DNA from: Desulfobacula sp.
Lineage (GTDB): Bacteria; Desulfobacterota; Desulfobacteria; Desulfobacterales; Desulfobacteraceae
Direction of reading: 5' to 3'
NCBI GenBank assembly: GCA_012031875.1
Contig: JAAUSZ010000021.1
Location: 1-33,080, forward strand
Length of the DNA: 33,080 nt
The position numbers and the translations under genes were made by a program. Numbering within the stretch: the first letter of the stretch is position 1; each line of letters starts with the position of its first letter. Of the stretch, positions 1 to 8,872 are shown one piece after another. The notes beneath the pieces were generated by a model. The model was not told where the DNA came from and searched no databases. It was given only the letters and a program-made list of their open reading frames with translations.

Positions 1-572
1 TATTTTTTTGATATCACAGTCTGCCCAGCCGTACCAGGCCGAACCGGTCCAGACCCAGGTCGACCGGAAAAAAGAATCTTTTCATCGGGAAAATAAAAAG
101 AGCTGTGGGCCGGGGAATGGCCGGGAGTTTCCAGAACCACCATCTCGGGCGCCAGATCGTGAAAATCGGTTTTTTCAGAATATTTTTCATAGACGGAGAG
201 GGGTCTGTAACCGAGGCTGTTCATCACAAAGTCCTTCCATTTTTCACCCATGCCCAGGGGTCCGGCCGTGTGGTCAATGATAAAATCAAGGGAGGTCAGA
301 TAGGGTTCTTCCCTTTCCGGGATAAGGACCCGGGCCGGGGAATGACCGGCCACATGCCGGGTCCAGGCGGAATGGTCCAGGTGGTAGTGGGTGATGACCG
401 CGGCGTCCGGTTTTTCCCGTTCAAGGAGTCCCGGGGTTTCTCCCGAGCCCAGGTTCATATCAATGAAAAGCTTCCCCTTTGACCGGACAATGATCCCGGC
501 GCAGGATGAAAATCCGGCCATGGAATCGGGTTCCACATAGGTGATACCGGCGGTGACGGCTGTCTGTTTCAC
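1..572 (-). CDS. MBL-fold metallo-hydrolase, partial (runs off left edge), frame disturbed
   Basis: Reading the minus strand from a GTG at 572 gives a metallo-beta-lactamase-fold protein. The zinc-binding motif HYHLDH is present (preceded by T, followed by S), as is a downstream ETPGHSPAH segment that supplies the next histidine ligand. The expected third motif, LFSGD, is broken: the reading frame changes near position 59-62, and again near 40-45, where a WYGWADCD segment is legible in another frame. The protein is probably a hydrolase of the glyoxalase II/flavin-free MBL class; substrate unknown. No clear Shine-Dalgarno precedes the GTG, so the start is uncertain. The gene is divergent from the carboxypeptidase gene and continues beyond the window. 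The frame changes resemble the homopolymer indels elsewhere in this window. Confidence 0.7.
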   Translation of the reverse strand, partial: MKQTAVTAGITYVEPDSMAGFSSCAGIIVRSKGKLFIDMNLGSGETPGLLEREKPDAAVITHYHLDHSAWTRHVAGHSPARVLIPEREEPYLTSLDFIIDHTAGPLGMGEKWKDFVMNSLGYRPLSVYEKYSEKTDFHDLAPEMVVLETPGHSPAHSSFYFPDEKILFSGRPGSGPVRPGTAGQTVISKK

Positions 573-930
573 TGGGGATGATCCCCGGCCGGGGCCGAAA
601 AAAAGCCGATCCCCGTTTTTCTTAAGGCTTTTTTTATTTTAGTCCGGCCCATATCAGTTGAACAGCACCTCTTTCTGGTTAATGTCCTCAAATCCCTGCC
701 TCCCCCGTCTTCATCCGGAACCCGATGCTGAACTGCCTATAACCAAACCCGCCCAAAGTCAAGGGCTTTTCCCGGAGCAGGAGCCGCTGAATATTTACAA
801 AGACTGTCCTCCATTAAAGGCGGGAGCCTTAGTTTTATATATTTTCATTGACAAAAAAGACTGGTCTATTTATAAAACAGGCCTCTTGATAAAGGCTGAA
901 AATGAATGCTTTCGAAAAGGATGTCAAATC
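573..930. other. Divergent intergenic region between MBL hydrolase and dacA-like gene
   Basis: No gene is supported in this stretch. It contains a 10-bp inverted repeat (AAAAAAAGCC at 598-607 and GGCTTTTTTT at 626-635), which could form a weak hairpin in the leader of either neighbour, and the strong plus-strand promoter at 848-876. A plus-strand open frame starting at 658 has no ribosome binding site and merges out of frame into the carboxypeptidase signal peptide, so it is not taken as a gene. Confidence 0.5.
848..876 (+). promoter_or_regulatory. Sigma70-type promoter of the carboxypeptidase/M23 operon
   Basis: TTGACA at 848-853 and TATAAA at 871-876 are separated by exactly 17 bases, a near-perfect consensus. 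The predicted transcript start is about 883, some 48 bases before the GTG start codon at 931. Confidence 0.72.
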
Positions 931-2121
931 GTGAAAAAATGGTTTATCTGCTTATTGATCGCGGGTTTGGTCACATCAAACGCCCTGGCGAAGGAAACCC
1001 GGAAACCTAAAAATCCCCCCCCCGGCCCCGGCCAAAAAAGAACAGGCCGCACCCCCTCAGAATGAGGCCCCGTTTCAGGCGCTCATCGTGATGGAGGCAA
1101 GCACCGGCAAAATTCTGGAAGAAATAAACCCCCATTGAAACATCCCTTGGCCAGCGTCACCAAGCTCATGACGGCCTGCGTTGTTATGGAAAAGCTGGAA
1201 TCGGGAGCCCACCAGTTAACGGAAAACGTTCCCGTATCTGCTGCTTCGTCCAAAATGGGCGGCAGCCAGGTCTATCTGAAACAGGGGGAGACCTTTACCC
1301 TGGAAGAAATGATGAAGGCCATCATGGTGGCCTCGGGAAATGATGCGGCCCATGCCGTTGCCGAACATCTTGCCGGAACCCAGGAAGCCTTTGTGGAAGA
1401 AATGAATAAAAAGGCCAAAAGCCTCGGCATGAACGATTCCGAATTTCACAGCGTCCACGGGCTACCGCCGGCGGAAGGCCAGATCGCAGATGTCAGCTCC
1501 TGCCATGATCTGATGCTCCTGGCCAGAGAGCTGCTCAAATATCCCAAACTGCTTGAATGGACCTCCATCCAGACCGAACCCTTCAGGGACGGCGCCTTTA
1601 TCATGAACAACCACAATCGGATCCTCGGCAAGCTGTCCGGTGCGGACGGATTCAAGACGGGATTCTATTCAAATGCAGGGTTTAATGTGGTGGCCACTGC
1701 CAAAAGAGACGGACTCCGGCTCATTGTCGCCGTTCTGGGCAGCCCCAGCGCCAGAATCAGAGATGGGGTTGCCATTGAAAAATTTAAAAAGCATATGGCC
1801 AAATACAGCATGGCCCCCCTGGTCAAAAAAGGCCAGGCCCTGGGAGAAGCCGTCTCCTTACCCCAGGGGGAAACCCAATCCTTTCAGGCCGTGGCTGCCG
1901 ATGATATTTTTTACCCGGTGTTAAGGGAAAAACTGTCGGCCGTAAAAAAAGAAATCCACCTGCCCCGGGAACTTCAAGGCGGGGTGGAAGAGGGCCAGAA
2001 AATTGGAGATATCGTGTTTGTGCTGGAAAATGAAACCCTTGGAACGGTGGACCTGGTCGCTCCGGCCCGGATTCAAAAACTGGGCTTTTTTAAACGCGTG
2101 CTCAGGCGGGTCGGGCTCTGA
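931..2121 (+). CDS. dacA: Serine-type D-alanyl-D-alanine carboxypeptidase (PBP5/DacA family), two indels near N-terminus
   Basis: This periplasmic enzyme trims the terminal D-Ala from peptidoglycan stem peptides. All three active-site motifs are visible: SVTK (about residue 75), SGN (about 135) and KTG (about 242). A PBP5-type C-terminal domain follows, and the last 20 residues (basic and amphipathic, KLGFFKRVLRRVG) fit a membrane-associating tail. The GTG at 931 follows AAGGA and opens a signal peptide (VKKWFICLLIAGLV...NALA). Two compensating frame changes separate this signal peptide from the catalytic domain: one C too many in the 9-C run at 1015-1023, and one base missing near 1131-1136. 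With both corrected the protein is about 396 residues, normal for the family. The M23 peptidase gene follows directly. Confidence 0.9.
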
Positions 2122-2133
2122 TTGAGGACTTCC

Positions 2134-2826
2134 ATGAGAAATTCACCCGCCCGAAACCCGATTCCGTATCCCTATATGGCTTTCAGCGATGCGCTCCGGA
2201 TTAAACCCGTTGTTAAAAATCTTACCGGAGATCCTCTGGTGGTGAGCCTGTCGCCCGGTTCACCCCTTTTTGACGTTGTGGATATCCATGATCAGCGGGC
2301 GTTTCAAAACCTCCTGGATGAGTGGATGAAGGATCATTACACGTTTGGCCTTGCCTCCTATCTGGAAAACAGGGAAACCGTCCTGTCCCGCTACCCCCAG
2401 ATGAAGGAGGAAAAACGGTTTTTCCACCTGGGGCTGGATATTATCCTTCCCCTGGGAACCCCCCTTTGCGCCCCTCTTGATGCACGCGTGGCCGTCCGCG
2501 GCTATGAGGCCGGGGACGGCAATTACGGAGCCCATGTTCTTCTCATCCACGAGAGCCCTCATTTTGAGACGTTTTACAGCTTTTACGGCCACCTGAACCG
2601 GGAAAGGCTTCCGGACGCCGGCCAACAATTTGCCGCAGGGGAAGTCTTTGCCTTTATCGGAGACTTCCACGAGAACGGGAACTGGTTCCATCATACCCAT
2701 CTTCAGGTCATCACCCAAAAAGGCCTTGATCAGGGATATCTTTCCAAGGGATATTGCGCGGCCGAAGATCTGGCTGACATGGACAGCCTTTGTCCGTCAC
2801 CCCTGCCCTTGTTCAAAACCCGATAA
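2134..2826 (+). CDS. M23-family metallopeptidase (peptidoglycan endopeptidase-like)
   Basis: This is probably a zinc peptidase acting on peptidoglycan cross-links. The LytM/M23 signature is complete: HLGLD (H98, D102), the YGHL segment (H152) and HTH (H187, H189). The ATG at 2134 is preferred over the TTG at 2122 because GAGGA lies six bases before it; the resulting protein has 230 residues. There is no obvious signal peptide, which is unusual for an M23 enzyme, so export is uncertain. Its start lies 12 bases after the carboxypeptidase stop, suggesting one transcript for two cell-wall hydrolases. Confidence 0.85.
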   Translation: MRNSPARNPIPYPYMAFSDALRIKPVVKNLTGDPLVVSLSPGSPLFDVVDIHDQRAFQNLLDEWMKDHYTFGLASYLENRETVLSRYPQMKEEKRFFHLGLDIILPLGTPLCAPLDARVAVRGYEAGDGNYGAHVLLIHESPHFETFYSFYGHLNRERLPDAGQQFAAGEVFAFIGDFHENGNWFHHTHLQVITQKGLDQGYLSKGYCAAEDLADMDSLCPSPLPLFKTR

Positions 2827-2859
2827 AAAACCGCCTTCAAACGTCCTATTCCTAATTTG

Positions 2860-2880
2860 ACTAATGAGATAAAAATTAGT
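2860..2880. repeat. Short palindrome upstream of iclR-type gene (possible operator)
   Basis: ACTAAT (2860-2865) and ATTAGT (2875-2880) form a perfect inverted repeat around a 9-base spacer, just upstream of the putative promoter. An autoregulatory operator for the IclR protein is inference. A single ACTAAT half-site also occurs before the TAXI gene at 3854-3859. Confidence 0.35.
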
Positions 2881-2889
2881 AAAAAAATC

Positions 2890-2916
2890 TTGACAATGGG
2901 AAGGGGCTCATATAGG
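2890..2916 (+). promoter_or_regulatory. Possible promoter of the IclR regulator gene
   Basis: TTGACA at 2890-2895 is a perfect -35 hexamer. TATAGG at 2911-2916 is the best -10, but the spacer is only 15 bases, so the element may be weak or activator-dependent. Confidence 0.4.
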
Positions 2917-2955
2917 TGTTGATTTGTGCCGTTAAACGAAACCGGGTTTTAATAG

Positions 2956-3770
2956 ATGAAACCAAAAGGCAGAAAAAGAGAACCTTCCGAATCCCGTTAT
3001 CAGATCGAGGCCCTTTCCCGGGGACTTGCGATCCTTGAATTGTTTACCCGGGAAACACCGACATTAAGCCTCAGCGAAGTTGTCTCCGCCCTTGAAATGA
3101 ACAAGACCACGGCCTACCGCTTTCTTGCCACACTGGAAGCCATGGGCTATCTGGAAAAAGAATCTTCCACCCGATGTTACCGCCCCTCCTTAAAAGTGCT
3201 TCAGCTCGGGTTCAGAGCCATCAATCTGGATGTCCGCCAGGCGGCGCGGCCATATCTGGAAAGCCTGTCACAGAAGATGCGCGAAACCGTCAGCCTGGGT
3301 GTATTGAGCGGAACCGACGTGATTTACATCGACCGGGTCCGGAACCGCTCCATTGTGGGTGTTGTTCTGGAAATCGGGTCCCGGTTGCCGGCCCACACCG
3401 TGACCATCGGAAAAGTTCTTCTGGCGGATTATTCGCCGGACAAGCTGGACTCCTTTTTAAAAAAGCCGGGATGGAGGAATACGGGCCAAAGACCATTACC
3501 GACCGGGAAAAATTTTTGGCCGAGCTGTCCCTGGCCCGTGAACAGGGATACGCCATTTGCGATGAAGAGCTGGCGCCGGGCCTTCTGGCTGCCGGGGCGC
3601 CCATCCGGGATCACCGCGGGAAAGCCATCGCGGGTATCAATGTGTCCGGATCCGTCAGCACCATCAGCCGTGAGCGCCTTAGGGCCGAGATTGCCCCTGC
3701 AGTTATGGAAACAGCCCTCCGGATATCCCGGGCCGTGGGGTATGCCGCGGATGCCAAGATCGAAGGATAG
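2956..3770 (+). CDS. IclR-family transcriptional regulator (one frameshift)
   Basis: The N-terminal winged helix-turn-helix is clear at about residues 20-85 (SLSEVVSALEMNKTTAYRFL, then the wing GYLEKE). The IclR effector domain follows (VSLGVLSGTDVIYIDRV, then IGKVLLA). The reading frame changes in the T5A6 run at 3453-3464; the other frame continues with YGPKTITDREKFLAEL and the diagnostic end segment YAICDEELAPGLLAAGAPI, down to a TAG at 3768-3770. The corrected product is about 271 residues, a normal IclR length. It precedes the TAXI-TRAP and CoA-transferase genes on the same strand and is the likely substrate-responsive regulator of them. Confidence 0.88.
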
Positions 3771-3876
3771 CCTTACGGACCGATGATGAACAGGTCCGAA
3801 CGGTTTGAATTATTGCAGCAAGTGTCAATGGTTTGAAGTTGTTTAAAAAACAGAACTAATTTTAAGGAGGTACAGA

Positions 3877-4884
3877 ATGAATTTCAAAAAAGTGTCCGAC
3901 ATCAGTACGAGCATGTTTAAAAAAGGATTTTTGAAACTTATTGCCTTGTTTTGCGGGCTTCTGATTCTCGGATCGCCGGCAGCGCTTCTGGCTGAATCAA
4001 AACCCAAAATCTCCATCGCCACCGGCGGCATGGGCGGGGTGTATTTCGTCATGGGCGGCGGATTGGCCAGCCTTTTAACCAAATATGCCGATGTGGATGC
4101 CACCGCAGAAGTGACCGCGGCATCCGTGGACAACTGCAAACTCCTTGGCGCAAAAAAAGCGGATATCGGTTTTGTTCTGGCTGATACGGGCTATGATGCC
4201 TTTAAGGGGTCTGGTGCGTTTAAAAGCCCGATTCCGGTTCGGGTCCTTGCCGTGATTTACCCCAATAAAAACCATGTGGTCACCCTGGAAGGAAAAGGAA
4301 TTACAAAGGTTTCCGATCTGAAGGGCAAGAGGGTATCCACCGGCGCTCCGGGAAGCGGCACCGAGGTGGTGGCGTTCAGAATCCTGGAGGCGGCGGGGAT
4401 TGATCCCAAAAAGGATATCACCATGGATCGCCTTGGAGTTGCCGAGTCCGGAGGCGCACTCAAGGATGGGAAAATTGATGCCTATGTCTGGTCAGGCGGC
4501 GTTCCCACGGCTGCGGTTCTGGATGTATCCGCATCTCCCGGAATAAAAATGGCCCTGCTGCCCCACGGTGATCTGGTGGATAAGATGAATGCAAAATACG
4601 GCAATATCTATTACCCGTCCAGCATTCCCAAAGAAGCCTACACCGGCCTCAGCGAAGATGTCATTGTCTCCACCGTACCCAATGTGCTGCTCTGTCATCA
4701 GGAGATGGATGAAAAACTGGCCTACGATACGGTCAAAACCCTTTTTGACCACCTGCCCGAGCTGATCGCCATTCATAAAGAGGCCACCAATATCACCCTC
4801 GAAACCGCGGCTTCAAGCACCTTTCTCCCCTACCACAAAGGGGCTGCAAAGTTTTCAGTGAAAGGGCTGAAGGTTTTTGAATAG
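3877..4884 (+). CDS. TAXI-family TRAP transporter solute-binding protein
   Basis: This periplasmic receptor delivers substrate to the TRAP permease encoded next. Near the mature N-terminus is the TAXI signature TGGMGGVYFVMGGGL, and further on VSTGAPGSGTEVVAFRIL, both typical of the family. Residues 1 to about 40 form a signal peptide ending ALLA. A strong AAGGAGG lies 8 bases before the ATG. The length, 335 residues, is normal. TAXI receptors usually bind organic acids or amino acids; the adjoining CoA-transferase genes suggest a carboxylate that is activated to a CoA ester, but the ligand cannot be read from the sequence. Confidence 0.93.
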   Translation: MNFKKVSDISTSMFKKGFLKLIALFCGLLILGSPAALLAESKPKISIATGGMGGVYFVMGGGLASLLTKYADVDATAEVTAASVDNCKLLGAKKADIGFVLADTGYDAFKGSGAFKSPIPVRVLAVIYPNKNHVVTLEGKGITKVSDLKGKRVSTGAPGSGTEVVAFRILEAAGIDPKKDITMDRLGVAESGGALKDGKIDAYVWSGGVPTAAVLDVSASPGIKMALLPHGDLVDKMNAKYGNIYYPSSIPKEAYTGLSEDVIVSTVPNVLLCHQEMDEKLAYDTVKTLFDHLPELIAIHKEATNITLETAASSTFLPYHKGAAKFSVKGLKVFE

Positions 4885-4950
4885 AACGGCAGCGGCGTTC
4901 TGAATGTAATATTTTAACGATTCATTTGGGTATATTCCGGGAGGACGAAG

Positions 4951-6974
4951 ATGACAAGCGATGAAAAGGAAGGCGGAAGTATCGGCACAAGCCGGCTTTC
5001 GGAGGAACAGGAAAAAAAGATAGAACAACTGATCGAAGAAGAGGAGGGCGTCACCCGGAAAGTGTCGGGGGCCTGGAAAACCATCATCACCGGGCTGGCC
5101 ATAGCGATGTCTCTTTTTGCCGTCTATACCTGCATCTTCCCGGTGACCACCCAGATCCTGAGGGCCACCCATGTCGCCTTTCTGCTGGTTCTGTCTTTCC
5201 TGTACTATCCCATGGCCAGAAAATTCAGGGGGAAAATTACGGCCATTGACCTGATTCTCGTCCTTCTCAGCATCGCCTGCATCGGATATATGCTCATCGA
5301 TTTTGAAGAGTTTATCTACCGGGCCGTGACCCCTGAACCCTGGGATAAGATTTTCGGCGTCATTTTCATCCTCCTGGTGCTGGAGGCCACTCGAAGAAGC
5401 TCCGGATGGGTCATGCCCGTTACCAGTATCCTCTTCCTGCTCTATGCCTATTACGGGAAGTACCTTCCCGCCCCCTGGACCCACAGGGGGTATGACATCG
5501 ACCGGATCATCGGCCATATGTACATGACCCTGGAAGGCATCCTCGGTGTGCCCATTGATGTGTCTTCCACCATTATTATTATGTTCTGCATTTTCGGCGG
5601 CTTCCTGACCGTGTCGGGCGCAGGCAGATTTTTTGTTGAATTCGCCTTCACCGCCATGGGCAGAAAGCCGACCGCGGCCGGCCGGTCCGTCATCGTCACC
5701 TCCTACCTCATGGCCATGGCCTCGGGTTCCGGGGTGGCCAATACCGTGGCCATTGGGTCCGTGGCCTACCCCATGCTCAAAAAATCCGGGTATGACCAGG
5801 ACAATGCCGGCGGGTTTCTGGCCGCCGGAGGCATGGGCGCGGTGATTACCCCGCCGGTCATGGGGGCCGCGGCCTTTTTGATCGCCGAATTTTTAAAGAT
5901 CAGCTATATTGATGTAATTTTATTGGGAACTATTCCGGCAGCGCTCTATTACTGGGGCCTCCTGCTCATGGTGGAACTGGACGCCAAAAAATTCGGGCTC
6001 AAGGCCGTTGAGGTCCAAAAGGATCATAGTCTGTGGCAGTTGACAAAACTTTACGGCTATCATTTTCTGCCCCTGATCGCCATCGTTTTTTGCCTGATCC
6101 GGGGTTTTACCCCGCAAATAGCGGTTCTTGCCGCCATCATCACCTGCCTTCTGGGCTCCTCCATCCGGAAGGAAACCCGATTTACCCTTCCAAAACTGGT
6201 CCAGGCCCTGAGAGAAGGCTCCATCACCGTTCTGAACGTGGCCGCCATTTGCGCCGCGGCCGGGATTATCGTGGGGACGGTGAGCCTGACGGGACTTGGG
6301 CTCAAGCTGTCTTCCATCATTATTGATTACGCCGGCGGAAGCCTGCTTTTAACCTCCCTGTATGCCGGTCTGATCTGCTGGGTCATCGGCCTTGCCGTTC
6401 CCATCACCGCCACCTATATCATTGCCGCGGTCATTGTGGCCCCGGCCCTGACCAACCTGGGCGTGCCCGACTATGCCGCCCATATGTTCATTTTCTATTA
6501 CGCCCTTCTCTCGGAAGTATCGCCTCCCACGGCTCTCTCGCCATTTGCCGCGGCTGCCATTACCGGAGGGAATCCCTACAAGACCACCATATGGCATGGA
6601 AATACGCCATCACCGCCTTTTTGCTGCCCTTTATCTTTGTGCTGCTTCCGGCCGGCCGGGCCCTGCTGCTGCACTGGGAAGGCATTGGAATGGGGGCGGG
6701 AATCTGGACCATTGCCATGGCCTTCCTCGGCGTCGGTTTCCTGGCTTCCGGCTGTTCGGGCTGGCTGCTCCGGAAATCTTCCGTTCTGGAACGGGCCATT
6801 ACCATTGCCGGGGCCCTGGCCTTTGTTTACCCCCACGTCCTTGGCGACACCATCGGGTTTGCCTGTATCGCCTTTGTGGTGATTTCCCAGAAAGTATTAA
6901 AGAACAAAGAGCCGCGGCAGTGGAAAAGTTGGTATAGCGGGCTCTTCCTGAGCCCTATGAAACTGATAACATAA
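4951..6974 (+). CDS. TRAP transporter permease, fused small and large subunits (TAXI type), one frameshift
   Basis: This inner-membrane protein fuses the 4-helix DctQ-like and 12-helix DctM-like parts, as usual for TAXI systems. A charged cytoplasmic N-terminus (EEQEKKIEQLIEEEEG) precedes many hydrophobic helices. Recognisable DctM segments include SGSGVANTVAIGSVAYP and GGMGAVITPPVMGAAAF. After GGNPYKTT the frame changes at about 6588-6591 (one base lost), and the last helices continue in the other frame (MAWKYAITAFLLPFIFVLLP) to the TAA at 6974, giving about 674 residues. It uses an ion gradient to import the ligand captured by the upstream TAXI protein. Confidence 0.9.
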
Positions 6975-6989
6975 ACGAGACCTATTTAG

Positions 6990-7967
6990 ATGACGGATTA
7001 TTCTGAAATTGAAGACAAGCTCATGTCCCTGCCCCAGGCGATTCAACGCTTTGTCAAAAACGGGGCCCAGATCTCCCTCTGCGGCTTCACCATTACCCGG
7101 AACCCCATGGCCGCGATTTATGAAATCATCCGGCAGGGAATAAAGGACATCCACCTGGTCTGCCACTCCAACGGCCAGGGGCTGGATGTGCTCATCGGCG
7201 CCGGTTGCGTCAAGCGCGTGGAGATCGCCTATGCCGGCAACGGGCGGTATGCGCCCACCTGCTTTCGATTCAAAAGAGCCATCCAGGGTGGCCTGATCCA
7301 GTTCGAGGATTATTCCAATTACCAGATGAGCCTGCGCTTTCAGGCAGGGGCCCAGGGAATTCCGTTTATTCCGACAAAATCCGGGCTGGGCACGGACATT
7401 CTCCGGAAGGAAGGCTTTCCCCGGGAAATCCGAACGGAACGGAAGGTGGCGTCCAAAAAATATGCGGTTATCCATAACCCCTTTAACGGGGAAAATGATG
7501 AGGTCATCCTCCTGCCCGCCCTGAATCCCGATGTCATGCTTCTCCACGCCCAGTACGTCGGCGAAGACGGGACGGTCCGCATCAAGGGCCTGAGCTTTGC
7601 CGATATCGAACAGGCCAAGGCCGCGGATACGGTGATTGTCACCTGCGAGGAAATTGTTTCCAGGGCCTTTATCCGGAGTGACCCGGACCAGAATTCCCTG
7701 CCCGGCTTTTTTGTGGACGCCGTTGTAAAAATCCCCCACGGGGCCCATCCCACATCCTGCTTTACCTTTTATGATTACGACCCCGGCCATCTGAACCTCT
7801 ACAAACGGGCGGCCCAGGATGACGCGGCCTTCGCGGCATACCTGCGTGAATGGGTATACGGCGTCTCCTCCCACGAGGAATATCTGGAAAAGGTGGGAAA
7901 GGCAACATTGTCACAGATCAAAGCCGATAAGGTGCTGGGATATGCACCGGGCCTGGACCGGAAATAG
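6990..7967 (+). CDS. CoA-transferase subunit A (glutaconate CoA-transferase type)
   Basis: This is the alpha subunit of a family I CoA-transferase, which moves CoA from a donor thioester to a carboxylic acid. The sequence aligns in character with GctA: GAQISLCGFTITRNPMAAIYEI at the start (glycine-rich entry), GCVKRVEIAYAG, and GLGTDIL followed by the large insert typical of GctA. The length, 325 residues, fits. The start is 15 bases after the permease stop and the subunit B gene follows 9 bases after its own stop, so the pair is co-transcribed with the transporter. GctA-like proteins also include IpdA of steroid degradation, so the acyl substrate is open. Confidence 0.88.
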   Translation: MTDYSEIEDKLMSLPQAIQRFVKNGAQISLCGFTITRNPMAAIYEIIRQGIKDIHLVCHSNGQGLDVLIGAGCVKRVEIAYAGNGRYAPTCFRFKRAIQGGLIQFEDYSNYQMSLRFQAGAQGIPFIPTKSGLGTDILRKEGFPREIRTERKVASKKYAVIHNPFNGENDEVILLPALNPDVMLLHAQYVGEDGTVRIKGLSFADIEQAKAADTVIVTCEEIVSRAFIRSDPDQNSLPGFFVDAVVKIPHGAHPTSCFTFYDYDPGHLNLYKRAAQDDAAFAAYLREWVYGVSSHEEYLEKVGKATLSQIKADKVLGYAPGLDRK

Positions 7968-7976
7968 GAGTTCCCC

Positions 7977-8753
7977 ATGAACAGAACTGCGGAAAAAACA
8001 TATACGGAAAAAGAAATGATGACCATCAGCGCTGCCCGGTTTATCAAGGACCGCGACATCGTATTTGCCGGGACCGGGGTTTCCATGCTGGCGGCAACGG
8101 CTGCAAAACGCATTTATGCACCCAGGGCCGTGGTTTTTTTTGAAACCGGCGGCATTGATCCGACCCTGGATGAAATCCCCATGGCCGTGGCCGACCCCCG
8201 GGTCATGAGCGGGACCTGCATCAATTCAGGGCTTATTGACGCCTTTTCCATCGTGGGACACCGGAAATTTCACACCATTGCCTTTCTGGGCGCGGCCCAG
8301 ATCGACCCCTACGGCAATCTGAACACCACAGCCATCGGGGATTACCACCGGCCGGTCACCCGGTTTTCCGGCAGCGGCGGCGCCTGCGACGTGTCCTCCC
8401 TGGCCTCGGGGGTCATCACCTTTATGCAGCATGAAAAAAGAAGGTTTGTTGAAAAACTGGATTATCTCACCAGCATCGGCTGGTACCGGGGAGGTGATTC
8501 CCGGCAGGAACTGGGATTCAAGAGGGGCGGGCCCCTGGCCGTGGTAACGAATCTCGGCGTGATGAAATTTGATGACGACACCCGAAAAATGTATGTCTCT
8601 GCCTGTTACCCCGGGGTCACGCCCCAGGACATCATTGATCACACCGGGTTTTCCATCGATGTTTCCCGGGCAGCCGAATCAGAACCGCCCACGGAAAACG
8701 AACTCAGGATCCTCAGGGAAGAGGTGGATCCCCAGCAACTGATCCTGGGCTAG
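7977..8753 (+). CDS. CoA-transferase subunit B (glutaconate CoA-transferase type)
   Basis: This is the beta subunit, carrying the catalytic residue of the family I CoA-transferase. The active-site glutamate is probably E56 in FFETGGIDP, which forms the covalent glutamyl-CoA intermediate. Other family segments are GTGVSMLAATAAKR and AQIDPYGNLNTT. AGGAG stands six bases before the ATG. The length, 258 residues, is normal. Heterodimer with the preceding product. It ends the IclR-TAXI-TRAP-CoA-transferase cluster. Confidence 0.9.
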   Translation: MNRTAEKTYTEKEMMTISAARFIKDRDIVFAGTGVSMLAATAAKRIYAPRAVVFFETGGIDPTLDEIPMAVADPRVMSGTCINSGLIDAFSIVGHRKFHTIAFLGAAQIDPYGNLNTTAIGDYHRPVTRFSGSGGACDVSSLASGVITFMQHEKRRFVEKLDYLTSIGWYRGGDSRQELGFKRGGPLAVVTNLGVMKFDDDTRKMYVSACYPGVTPQDIIDHTGFSIDVSRAAESEPPTENELRILREEVDPQQLILG

Positions 8754-8801
8754 CACCCCGGAATACCGGCCCTGCCCGCGGGAACTGGTCCTGCATGACA
8801 A

Positions 8802-8862
8802 AGGATATTGATTTTTCAGGAAAAGACAGGTATGGGTAGGGGACCTGTTTCAACAATATCCT
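8802..8862 (+). promoter_or_regulatory. Nested hairpin leader in front of ABC transporter operon
   Basis: An outer 9-bp perfect stem, AGGATATTG (8802-8810) with CAATATCCT (8854-8862), encloses an inner 6-bp stem, ACAGGT (8826-8831) with ACCTGT (8843-8848). The outer stem ends directly before the GGAG (8863-8866) that serves the ATG at 8873. The layout would suit control of translation initiation. I do not recognise a TPP or guanidine-I riboswitch core in it. Confidence 0.4.
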
Positions 8863-8872
8863 GGAGCGGTGC

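Noticed and set aside
8-482. Plus-strand open frames at the left edge
   Set aside because: They lie over the minus-strand MBL-fold gene, which carries a recognisable HxHxDH motif; the plus-strand products have no domain features.
598-635. Terminator in the divergent region upstream of dacA
   Set aside because: The A7GCC/GGCT7 inverted repeat lies upstream of both neighbours, so there is no transcript for it to end; stem is mostly A-T with a 18-base loop.
8754-8872. TPP or guanidine-I riboswitch before the ABC operon
   Set aside because: The conserved core motifs of both classes are absent; only generic stems can be supported.
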